Of a DNA stretch of 64,000 bases, positions 54,241 to 60,959 are shown piece after piece (the stretch's first letter is position 1; the number at the start of each line of letters is the position of its first letter). This DNA comes from Acidobacteriota bacterium (GTDB lineage Bacteria > Acidobacteriota > Thermoanaerobaculia > UBA5066): NCBI GenBank assembly GCA_016716715.1, contig JADJVE010000001.1:62001-126000 (forward strand). Direction: 5' to 3'. Both the position numbers and the translations under genes were made by a program. The notes below the pieces were generated by a model. That model was given only the letters and a program-made list of their open reading frames with translations, had not been told where the DNA came from and made no database searches.

Positions 54241-55002
54241 GTGCGCATTCGCGTTCTCGGAGCCCACGGCGGCTCCACGCCCCGACACCGGCAGACGTCC
54301 TTCCTCGTGAACGATGCGCTGTGCGTGGACGCGGGCGCCGTCACGGACGCGCTCTCGCTCGAGGAACAGGAGCGCGTGCGCGCCGTCCTCGTCACGCACT
54401 CCCACATGGACCACGTCGCGTCGCTCCCGTTTCTCGTCGAGAACGTGTTCGGGCGGGCGCGCGGCCCGCTCGAGATCCTCGCGCCCGACGACGTCCTCGA
54501 CGCCCTCCGGACGCACCTCTTCAACGACGCGCTGTGGCCGGACTTCTCGCGCATCGAGGGCCAGGCCGGCCCGAGCGTCACGTTTCGCGCCGTTCCGGTC
54601 GGGGCGCCGTTCTCCGCCGACGGCCTCACGGCGACCGCCGTGAAGGTGTCGCACGTGGTCCCGACCTACGGCTACGTTCTCGCGGACGAGCGCGCCGCCG
54701 TCGTCTTCTCGGGAGACACCGGCCCGACGGACGAGATCTGGTCCGTGGCGCGCCGCGCGTCGAACCTCAAGGCTCTCTTCGTCGAGTGCTCGTTCCCGAG
54801 CGACATGCAGCCGATCGCGGACGTCTCCCGCCACCTGACGCCGACGACCCTGCGCGCCGAGATGGCGAAGTTCCCGAAGGACGTCCCCATCTACCTGTAC
54901 CACATGAAGCCGCCCGCCCTCGATCGCCTCGCCGCCGAGATCGCCGCGATCGGAGACGCCCGCCTCGTCGTCCTCTCGGACGGCGACGACCTCGTCTTCT
55001 AG
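54241..55002 (+). CDS. Class II 3',5'-cyclic-nucleotide phosphodiesterase (metallo-beta-lactamase fold)
   Basis: The 253-residue product starts at GTG 54241. The metal-binding motif is THSHMDHVASLPF (the HxHxDH of the fold). Later ligands lie in KVSHVVPTYGYVL and FSGDTGPTDEIW, and YLYHMKPP near the end is typical of the cAMP phosphodiesterase class II (PdeB/CpdP) family. It should hydrolyse cAMP or cGMP in the cytoplasm. It overlaps the convergent NAT-like gene by 4 bases. Confidence 0.88.
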   Translation: MRIRVLGAHGGSTPRHRQTSFLVNDALCVDAGAVTDALSLEEQERVRAVLVTHSHMDHVASLPFLVENVFGRARGPLEILAPDDVLDALRTHLFNDALWPDFSRIEGQAGPSVTFRAVPVGAPFSADGLTATAVKVSHVVPTYGYVLADERAAVVFSGDTGPTDEIWSVARRASNLKALFVECSFPSDMQPIADVSRHLTPTTLRAEMAKFPKDVPIYLYHMKPPALDRLAAEIAAIGDARLVVLSDGDDLVF

Positions 55003-56072
55003 CCCGTCTCCCTGGCCTCTCCGAGCCTCAGAAGGTCCATCGCGAGGTGGAAGACGAGAGTCTTTCGCACGGACTCTCCCGGCCCCGCGGCGGGCACGGG
55101 CGCGCGGAATCTCGCGCTCCGTGCAACGCGCGACCCGCCCGGGACCGCCTCGAAGAACGCCTCCGGAGGCGCGACGAGATCGGAGGCCGGCCGCCCCGCG
55201 CGCTCGAGTTCCCGGCCCACCTCTTCGGGCGGCAGCGGAACCGCGTGAAACACGGTGAGGACCGGGGCGATCTCGGCGGCGGGAACGGCGGGCAACTCGA
55301 CGCCTTCGAGGTTCAGCGCAAAGAGCGACTCGAGCGCCGCGCGCTCCGTCCCGGCGAGCGGGTAGCGCAGCACGCTCCACGCGTCGAGGATCGTCATGAC
55401 GCCGCCCTCCCAGTGCAGGACTCGATCGTCGAGAACGCGCGTGGCGACGGGGGCGGCGGGGGCGCGCGCCGGGCCGGCGCGCGCCCCCGCCCCGAGGCGG
55501 AGCAGGTCCGTCACGTCGCCGCGCGCGTCGCACCTGACGCGAAGTCCGCCGCCCTCTCTTTCCCCCAGCTCGACGTTCAGCGTACCGAAGGAAGAGGGGA
55601 TTTCTCTGGAAGGTAATTGAAGAGGGACGAGGAACGGGAGCGGGATCGCCGCATCCGCGAGGATGCGCCGGCCCTCGATCGTCGCGACGACGCTCCGGTG
55701 CGCTTCCGGCCCATTACCACTCGAAGAAAAGCCACCGTCTCCCCCGCTCCGGCGCAACCCGTCGAGAGATCCGGCCGCCCATGGGCGGGAGCAAAGAGAT
55801 TCTTGGAGCCCGCACTCGAACCCGAGCTGAGTCGCGAACCACGCGAACGAGAGCGCGCGCTCCTCGCCCGTCAGGCCGCGCTCCTCCTCCGGCCACTCCG
55901 CCGCGAACGCCTCCGCGTCGAACGCCGCCGGCTCGCCCGCGGCGCGCGTGAGCGTCTCGCACGCGACGCGCCGCTGGAAGACGTGGAAGAGGTCCTCGAG
56001 AAAGCGCGTGTCGGGGAGCCGCGGCTCGAGGCCGAGCGCCTCGAGCCACGCGCGCGCCGCGGGGGACGTCAG
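54999..56072 (-). CDS. Degenerate arylamine N-acetyltransferase-like protein, apparent CTG start
   Basis: The protein-like frame continues well upstream of the first TTG (55759), reading ARAWLEALGLEPRLPDTRF and onward, back to CTG 56072, which has GGGAG a few bases before it. That gives 357 residues. Weak similarity to arylamine N-acetyltransferases is seen: FHVFQRRVACETL near the start, EERALSFAWFATQLGFEC where RGGxCxExN...LGF is expected, and HRSVVATIEGRRILADAAIPLPFLVPL for the His/Asp part. The catalytic cysteine position is not Cys, so it is probably inactive as an acetyltransferase. It is the last gene of the pdx/enoyl-CoA hydratase operon. Confidence 0.5.
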   Translation of the reverse strand: MTSPAARAWLEALGLEPRLPDTRFLEDLFHVFQRRVACETLTRAAGEPAAFDAEAFAAEWPEEERGLTGEERALSFAWFATQLGFECGLQESLCSRPWAAGSLDGLRRSGGDGGFSSSGNGPEAHRSVVATIEGRRILADAAIPLPFLVPLQLPSREIPSSFGTLNVELGEREGGGLRVRCDARGDVTDLLRLGAGARAGPARAPAAPVATRVLDDRVLHWEGGVMTILDAWSVLRYPLAGTERAALESLFALNLEGVELPAVPAAEIAPVLTVFHAVPLPPEEVGRELERAGRPASDLVAPPEAFFEAVPGGSRVARSARFRAPVPAAGPGESVRKTLVFHLAMDLLRLGEARETG

Positions 56073-56088
56073 ACGGCTCCCGCGCGCG

Positions 56089-56877
56089 TCAACGCGCGAG
56101 GGCGCGGTCGAGACCCCGCTGCCCCGTCTCGGAGAACCACGACTCGACGAAGGCCTTGCGGGCGTCGGGCTGGATGTCCAGGGCGCGTTCGTACGCCGCC
56201 CCGCGCAGGTCTCGCTTGATCGCCGCGTAGACGTCGCTCGACGCGCCGCCGAGGCGCTGGGCGAACGAGACGGCCTCCTCGATCAGGCGCTCGGCCGGGA
56301 CGATCCGGTCGATCGCCCCGAGCTCGTGCGCCTCCGCGAACGGCATCGTCTCGCCGAGGAGCGCCCAGTGCGTGAGGGCCTGGTTGCCGACGGTCGTGCG
56401 CATCGCCTCGAGGTAGTGCCGCGGGACGTGGATGCCGAGCGTCACCTCGGGGAGGCCGATCGTGCCCGGGCCCGCGGCCGCGATCCGGAAGTCGGCCGTC
56501 GAGGCGAGAAGCGCGCCCCCGGCGACCGCGTGGCCCGTGAGCGCGACGACGAGCGGCTTGCCCAGGAGGAAGAGGTCGAAAAACAACGAGTCGAAGACGC
56601 GGACGAATCGTGCGAACTCCTCGTCCGTCGCGTGCGCGAGTTTCCTCAGGTCGAAGCCCGCCGAGAAGATCTTCGGGTTCGTCGACGTGAGCACGACTCC
56701 ACGGACGGATGGGTCTTCCTGCGCGGCAAGGGCGGCGTTGTGGAGCGCGTGCGCGAACTCCGTCGAGAGAGCGTTCGCCTTCCCGCGAGAGAGCGAGAGG
56801 ATGCGGACCGCGCCCCGGTCCTCGATGAAGACGTCGGTCGGCCGGTCGATCGTGACGGCGGAAAACTCTGAGCTCAT
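56089..56877 (-). CDS. Enoyl-CoA hydratase/isomerase family protein
   Basis: The 262-residue product starts at ATG 56877, overlapping the pdxT stop (ATGA). Crotonase motifs are present: GKANALSTEFAHAL, SAGFDLRKLA (oxyanion-hole loop), ALTGHAVAGGALLASTADFRIA and GLPEVTLGIHVP. One acidic catalytic position is kept (Glu in LPEVTLG). The position of the second is less clear. The CoA substrate is unknown. Its coupling to vitamin B6 synthesis genes looks incidental. Confidence 0.88.
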   Translation of the reverse strand: MSSEFSAVTIDRPTDVFIEDRGAVRILSLSRGKANALSTEFAHALHNAALAAQEDPSVRGVVLTSTNPKIFSAGFDLRKLAHATDEEFARFVRVFDSLFFDLFLLGKPLVVALTGHAVAGGALLASTADFRIAAAGPGTIGLPEVTLGIHVPRHYLEAMRTTVGNQALTHWALLGETMPFAEAHELGAIDRIVPAERLIEEAVSFAQRLGGASSDVYAAIKRDLRGAAYERALDIQPDARKAFVESWFSETGQRGLDRALAR

Positions 56878-57461
56878 CGGGCCGATGTTCTCATGCGGGC
56901 GGCGAGGAAGAGGTCGAAGACGCGGCGGTCCTCGGTGAGCTCCGGGTGGAACGTCGCGGCCACGACGTTGTCCTTGCGGACGAGGACGGGGGCGCCGTCG
57001 CGCCGGGCGAGGGTCTCGACTCCGGCGCCCGCGGCCGTGATCTTGGGCGCGCGGATGAACACCGCCTCGAGCGGGCCCTCGCCGAGAGCCGCGCGGTCCA
57101 CGTCCGTGAGGCGAAGCACCGTCGAGTCCAGCTGGCGCCCGTACGCGTTCCGCGCAACCGTCACCGGAAGGAGGCCGAGGCCCGCGCCCTCGGGGTTGGT
57201 GACGGTGTCCGCGAGGAGGATCGCGCCCGCACACGTCCCGAGCACCGGGTCGCCCCGCCGCGCCAGCTCGCGGATCGCAGCCTCGATTCCCGTGCCTTCC
57301 ATGAGCGTGCGAAACGTCGTCGACTCTCCCCCGGGGATCACGAGGCCGGTCGACTCGAGGATCCCCGCCGCCGTGCGCACGGGGCGCGCGGCGACGCCCG
57401 CGCGGCCGAGGGCCGCCAGGTGCGCCTGGAAGTCGCCCTGGAGGGCGAGAACGCCGATCAC
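56874..57461 (-). CDS. pdxT: Pyridoxal 5'-phosphate synthase glutaminase subunit
   Basis: The 195-residue product starts with GTG 57461. It is a class I glutaminase: GVLALQGDFQAHLAAL, IPGGESTTF, nucleophile Cys77 in LGTCAGAILLA, and His/Glu of the triad in ATFHPELTED. It supplies ammonia to PdxS for PLP synthesis and lies 4 bases after pdxS. Confidence 0.95.
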   Translation of the reverse strand: MIGVLALQGDFQAHLAALGRAGVAARPVRTAAGILESTGLVIPGGESTTFRTLMEGTGIEAAIRELARRGDPVLGTCAGAILLADTVTNPEGAGLGLLPVTVARNAYGRQLDSTVLRLTDVDRAALGEGPLEAVFIRAPKITAAGAGVETLARRDGAPVLVRKDNVVAATFHPELTEDRRVFDLFLAARMRTSAR

Positions 57462-57465
57462 GGGT

Positions 57466-58374
57466 CTACCAGCCGCGGGTCTGGAGCTGCTCGGCCTCGG
57501 GGAGCTTCGCCGCCTCGATGCCCTTCATGCCCTCGCCGAGGTTCTCGGACGCCTTCGCGACGCGGTCCGCGTCCTCGAAGTGCGTCGTGGCCTCGACGAT
57601 CGCGCGGGCGCGCCTGGCGGGGTCTTCGGACTTGAAGATCCCCGAGCCGACGAAAACGGCCTCGGCGCCGAGCATCCGGCAGAGCGCCGCGTCCGCAGGC
57701 GTCGCGATGCCGCCGGCCGCGAAATTCGGGACCGGGAGCCGGCCGTGCTCGGCGACCCACACGACGAGGTCGAACGGCGCCTGAAGGTTCTTGGCCGCCG
57801 TCATCCACTCGTCCTTCGTGAGGAGCGTCAACGCCTTCATCTGGCGCGTGACCTCGCGAAGGTGCTTGACGGCGTGGACGATGTCGCCGGTGCCCGCCTC
57901 GCCCTTCGTGCGGATCATCGCGGCGCCCTCGCCGATGCGGCGCAGCGCCTCGCCGAGATTCCGGCACCCGCAAACGAACGGGACCTTGTAGTCGTGCTTG
58001 TAGACGTGGTTTTCCTCGTCGGCCGGCGTCAGGACCTCGGACTCGTCGATGAAATCCACGCCGAGCGCCTCGAGAATGCGCGCCTCCGCGAGGTGGCCGA
58101 TGCGGCACTTCGCCATGACGGGGATCGAGACGGCGGCCTCGATCTCGCGGATCTTCGAGACGGGCGACATGCGGGCGACGCCGCCGTCGCGCCTGATGTC
58201 GGCGGGGACGCGCTCGAGCGCCATCACGGCGGCCGCGCCGGCGTCTTCGGCGATCTTCGCCTGGTCGGCGTTCACGACGTCCATGATGACGCCGCCCTTG
58301 AGCATCTCGGCGAGGCCGACCTTGACGCGGAAGGCGTCGGAGGAGAACGGGGACGAGAACACGGGAGTGGTCAT
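57466..58374 (-). CDS. pdxS: Pyridoxal 5'-phosphate synthase lyase subunit
   Basis: The 302-residue product is highly conserved: KVGLAEMLKGGVIMDVVNADQAKIAEDAGA, Lys89 in VMAKCRIGH for the sugar Schiff base, RTKGEAGTG, and NFAAGGIATPADAAL. AAAGGAA precedes ATG 58374. It condenses ribose 5-phosphate, glyceraldehyde 3-phosphate and ammonia to PLP. Confidence 0.97.
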   Translation of the reverse strand: MTTPVFSSPFSSDAFRVKVGLAEMLKGGVIMDVVNADQAKIAEDAGAAAVMALERVPADIRRDGGVARMSPVSKIREIEAAVSIPVMAKCRIGHLAEARILEALGVDFIDESEVLTPADEENHVYKHDYKVPFVCGCRNLGEALRRIGEGAAMIRTKGEAGTGDIVHAVKHLREVTRQMKALTLLTKDEWMTAAKNLQAPFDLVVWVAEHGRLPVPNFAAGGIATPADAALCRMLGAEAVFVGSGIFKSEDPARRARAIVEATTHFEDADRVAKASENLGEGMKGIEAAKLPEAEQLQTRGW

Positions 58375-58391
58375 CGGAGTTCCTTTCGTCT

Positions 58392-59915
58392 TCAGATCTG
58401 AATGAGAGCCGCTTCCTGGGCGTCGCTCGCGTCCCGCGCGGACTTCGCGCGGCCCTTCTTCTGACGCGCGGCCTGGCGGGCGAGGTCGCGCGCCGAGGCG
58501 CCCGCGATCTCGAGGGCCTTCTCGAGCTCGGCGGTCGTGCCGCGTGCGACGGACACGCGGATGGCGGAAACGTCGGACTGGTCGGGCGAGAAGTCGGCGC
58601 CGGCCGACAGGAGGACCCCCTGCTCGCGCGCGGCCGCGACGAGCGCGCGCCCGGTCACCCCCTCGGGCAGCCTCACCCAGAGGACCCAGCCGCCCGCGGG
58701 CCGCTCGACGGCCGTGCCGATCGGGAAGCGGTTCAGGACCGTCCGGTGAGCGAGCGCGAGGCGCCGCTTGAGCCGCACGCGCGTCCGCGCGAGGTGGCGG
58801 TCGTAGTCGCCGCGCGTCAGGAAGAGGTTCAGCGCGGCCTGCAGGAGCGGCGGAGACGTGAGCTCGCCGACGCGCTTCAGCGCCGCGAGCCGGTGGACGA
58901 ACTCCCTCGGTCCCGCGATCCAGCCGACGCGCACGCCCGGGAAGAGCGCCTTGCTGATCGTCCCGAGGTGAATCACGTGCTCCGGCGCGAGGGCGGCGAG
59001 CGGCGGCGGGAGCTCGCCCTCGACGAGAAGATCCGCGTCGAACGCGTCCTCCACGAGGAGGACGCCCGCGGCGGCGGCGCGGCCCGCGATCTCGGCCCGG
59101 CGCCGCGCCGAGGCGAGGAGTCCCGTGGGGTTGTGGAAGTCCGGGATCGCGTACACGAACTTCGGCCGCTCGGCGAGGGCGCGCTCGAAGGCGGCCGTCT
59201 CCATCCCCTCGTCGTCGAGCGGCACACCGACGAGGCGGGCGCGGTGCGCGCGCAGGAGCGAGAGCGCGCCCGAGTAGCTCGGGCTCTCGACGGCGACGGC
59301 GTCGCCCGGGTCGACGAGCGCGCGCGTGATGAGGTCGAGGCCCTGCTGCGCGCCGTTCACGATGAGGAGCGCGTCGGGGTCGGCCGCGATCCCCCGGCGC
59401 GACAGGCGCTCGGCCAGCGTCTCGCGCAGCGGCCGGTAGCCGAACGGCGAGCCGTACGCGAGGAGCGTTCCGTCGCGCGCGACCTCGGCCAGCAGCGCGG
59501 CGAACGCCGCGGCCGGGAAGTCGCGTTCGTCGGGCGCGAGGCGCGAGAGGTCGTACGGGGCGGCCACCGGCTCGGCAGCGGGCGGCTCCGCGACGATCCG
59601 GAGGAGAAGCGACGACGCGATGCGGTCCCAGGCGGGCGCGGGCCCGAGAACGGGGGCCGCGCTGGAGCGGCGCACGACGCGGGTCCCGCCCCCCTTGTTC
59701 GTCTCGATCCAGCCCTCGCGCTTGAGGACCTGGAGCGCCTGGTGGACGGTCGCCCGGTTGACCTCGAGCGCCCGCGCGAGATCGCGGGACGCGGGGAGGC
59801 GCTCGCCCTCGAGGTGCTTGCCGCGACGGATGTCGCGGATGACCGCGTCCGCGATGGTCCGGTAGAGCGGGACCCGCGCCGCCGCGCTCACGGGCTCTGT
59901 CCCTGACGTCGCCAT
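58392..59915 (-). CDS. pdxR: MocR/GntR-family regulator with aminotransferase domain (PdxR-type)
   Basis: The 507-residue product has an N-terminal GntR wHTH (PLYRTIADAVIRDIRRGKHL, ERLPASRDLARALEVNRATVHQAL) and a fold-type I aminotransferase-like domain with the PLP Lys in GTISKALFPGVRVGW and VYAIPDFHNPTG. MocR proteins of this type sense PLP and control pdxST. Here it lies 17 bases upstream of pdxS on the same strand, so it is part of the operon it probably regulates. A basic C-terminal tail is present. Confidence 0.85.
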   Translation of the reverse strand: MATSGTEPVSAAARVPLYRTIADAVIRDIRRGKHLEGERLPASRDLARALEVNRATVHQALQVLKREGWIETNKGGGTRVVRRSSAAPVLGPAPAWDRIASSLLLRIVAEPPAAEPVAAPYDLSRLAPDERDFPAAAFAALLAEVARDGTLLAYGSPFGYRPLRETLAERLSRRGIAADPDALLIVNGAQQGLDLITRALVDPGDAVAVESPSYSGALSLLRAHRARLVGVPLDDEGMETAAFERALAERPKFVYAIPDFHNPTGLLASARRRAEIAGRAAAAGVLLVEDAFDADLLVEGELPPPLAALAPEHVIHLGTISKALFPGVRVGWIAGPREFVHRLAALKRVGELTSPPLLQAALNLFLTRGDYDRHLARTRVRLKRRLALAHRTVLNRFPIGTAVERPAGGWVLWVRLPEGVTGRALVAAAREQGVLLSAGADFSPDQSDVSAIRVSVARGTTAELEKALEIAGASARDLARQAARQKKGRAKSARDASDAQEAALIQI

Positions 59916-59922
59916 GCCCGAT

Positions 59923-59928
59923 ACGTTA
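59923..59928 (-). promoter_or_regulatory. -10 box TAACGT, leaderless pdxR start
   Basis: On the minus strand TAACGT is followed by 7 bases and ATG 59915, with no Shine-Dalgarno. Confidence 0.42.
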
Positions 59929-59944
59929 GGTCTTGGCCTAGACC
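59929..59944. promoter_or_regulatory. Inverted repeat GGTCT-N6-AGACC, candidate PdxR operator
   Basis: Perfect 5-bp arms flank TGGCCT, immediately upstream of the pdxR -10 box. Known PdxR sites often contain a GGTCTA-like core, and TTGGTCTA is readable on the minus strand here. A regulator bound at this place would overlap the core promoter. Confidence 0.48.
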
Positions 59945-60000
59945 AACGTCAAACCGGCCGCCACCTCGAGCCAACCAAGTGTGGGCGCGACCCGGCCAGG

Positions 60001-60285
60001 CTACTCGCCGCGGGAGAGGAACGCCGCGTACGCGCGCTCCATCTCCTCGGCGACGAGGAGGTCCCACTCGCGCGTGCCTTCGACGACGCGGCGCGCTTTT
60101 TCGGCGATTTTCGCCTTTACGGCGCCGGTGATCCGGTCGTTTTCCTTGTCCCACGCGAGGATCGCCTGGAGGATGTGGTTCCTGAGGAACTCGCGCTCGG
60201 CCGCCACGACCACGCCCGGCGTCTTCCCGAGACGCTCGACCATCCGGTGCGAAAGGTCCACGGCCCGCTCGCGGGAGATCGACAT
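60001..60285 (-). CDS. DUF507 family protein
   Basis: The 94-residue product starts at ATG 60285, overlapping the transaldolase-like stop (ATGA). The DUF507 pattern is visible: SRERAVDLSHRMVERLGKTPGV, LRNHILQAILAWDKEND and EWDLLVAEEMERAYAAFLSRGE. It is all-helical and cytoplasmic. Function is unknown. The family is common in Acidobacteriota, Aquificota and deltaproteobacteria. Confidence 0.88.
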   Translation of the reverse strand: MSISRERAVDLSHRMVERLGKTPGVVVAAEREFLRNHILQAILAWDKENDRITGAVKAKIAEKARRVVEGTREWDLLVAEEMERAYAAFLSRGE

Positions 60286-60938
60286 CAGTGAATCCGTCTC
60301 GGCCCGTCGCCCGCCGGGGCGCGCAGGAGCGCGACGCCCTTCGCGGTGAGCGGATGGTCGAAGAGCTTGTCGAGGACGGCGTACGGCAGCGTCGCGACGT
60401 CGGCCCCGAGGGCGGCCGCGTCGAGGACGTGGATCGGGTTCTGGATTCCCTGCACGCAGATCTGCGTCTCGAGGCCGTAGTTGTCGTACACGCGCACGAT
60501 GGACTCGACGACGTCCATCCCGATCTGGCCCGCGTCGTCCAGCTCGCCGACGGACGGGCTCACGTACGCGCTGCCGGCGCGCGCGGCGAGGAGCGCCTGC
60601 GAGGCCGTGTAGACGAGGCCGACGTCCGTCGCGATCTGCTCGTCGCCGAGGAGGCGCACGACGCGCAGGCCTTCGCGCGTCATCGGGACGCGCAGGACGA
60701 CGTTCTTGCCGTGCTTGTGGAGCTCGCGCGCCTCCTTGTACATCGCCTTCGGGTCGCCCGCCGCGAGCGTCGCAACGACCGGGCCGTCGCCGACCTGCGC
60801 GAGCTCGGCGAGCAGGCGGCGGGTGTCCCGCCCAGGGGCTCCGGCGGCGTCGGGCCGGAGGAGGATCCCGTCGAGGAGGCCCCACTCGCGGACGCGGCGC
60901 GCCTCGTCGGCGTCCGCGGTGTCGAGAAAAAATCGCAT
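60285..60938 (-). CDS. Transaldolase/fructose-6-phosphate-aldolase-like protein without the Schiff-base lysine
   Basis: The 217-residue product has the size and TIM-barrel pattern of TalC/FSA: MRFFLDTADADEARRVREWGLLDG, ATLAAGDPKAMYKEARELHKHGKNVVLRVPMTREGL, YVSPSVGELDD and LPYAVLDKLFDHPLTAKGV. The catalytic lysine of the family (VVKVPMT) is Arg83 here (VLRVPMT), and the substrate motif TTNPSL is replaced by LLRPDAA. The usual aldol chemistry is therefore unlikely. A TAGACT box lies 9 bases before the ATG. Confidence 0.78.
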   Translation of the reverse strand: MRFFLDTADADEARRVREWGLLDGILLRPDAAGAPGRDTRRLLAELAQVGDGPVVATLAAGDPKAMYKEARELHKHGKNVVLRVPMTREGLRVVRLLGDEQIATDVGLVYTASQALLAARAGSAYVSPSVGELDDAGQIGMDVVESIVRVYDNYGLETQICVQGIQNPIHVLDAAALGADVATLPYAVLDKLFDHPLTAKGVALLRAPAGDGPRRIH

Positions 60939-60947
60939 GGGGGGCGG

Positions 60948-60953
60948 AGTCTA
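60948..60953 (-). promoter_or_regulatory. -10 box TAGACT for the transaldolase-like gene
   Basis: On the minus strand TAGACT follows the gyrA stop and lies 9 bases before ATG 60938, with no Shine-Dalgarno. Confidence 0.42.
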
Positions 60954-60959
60954 GCCCGT

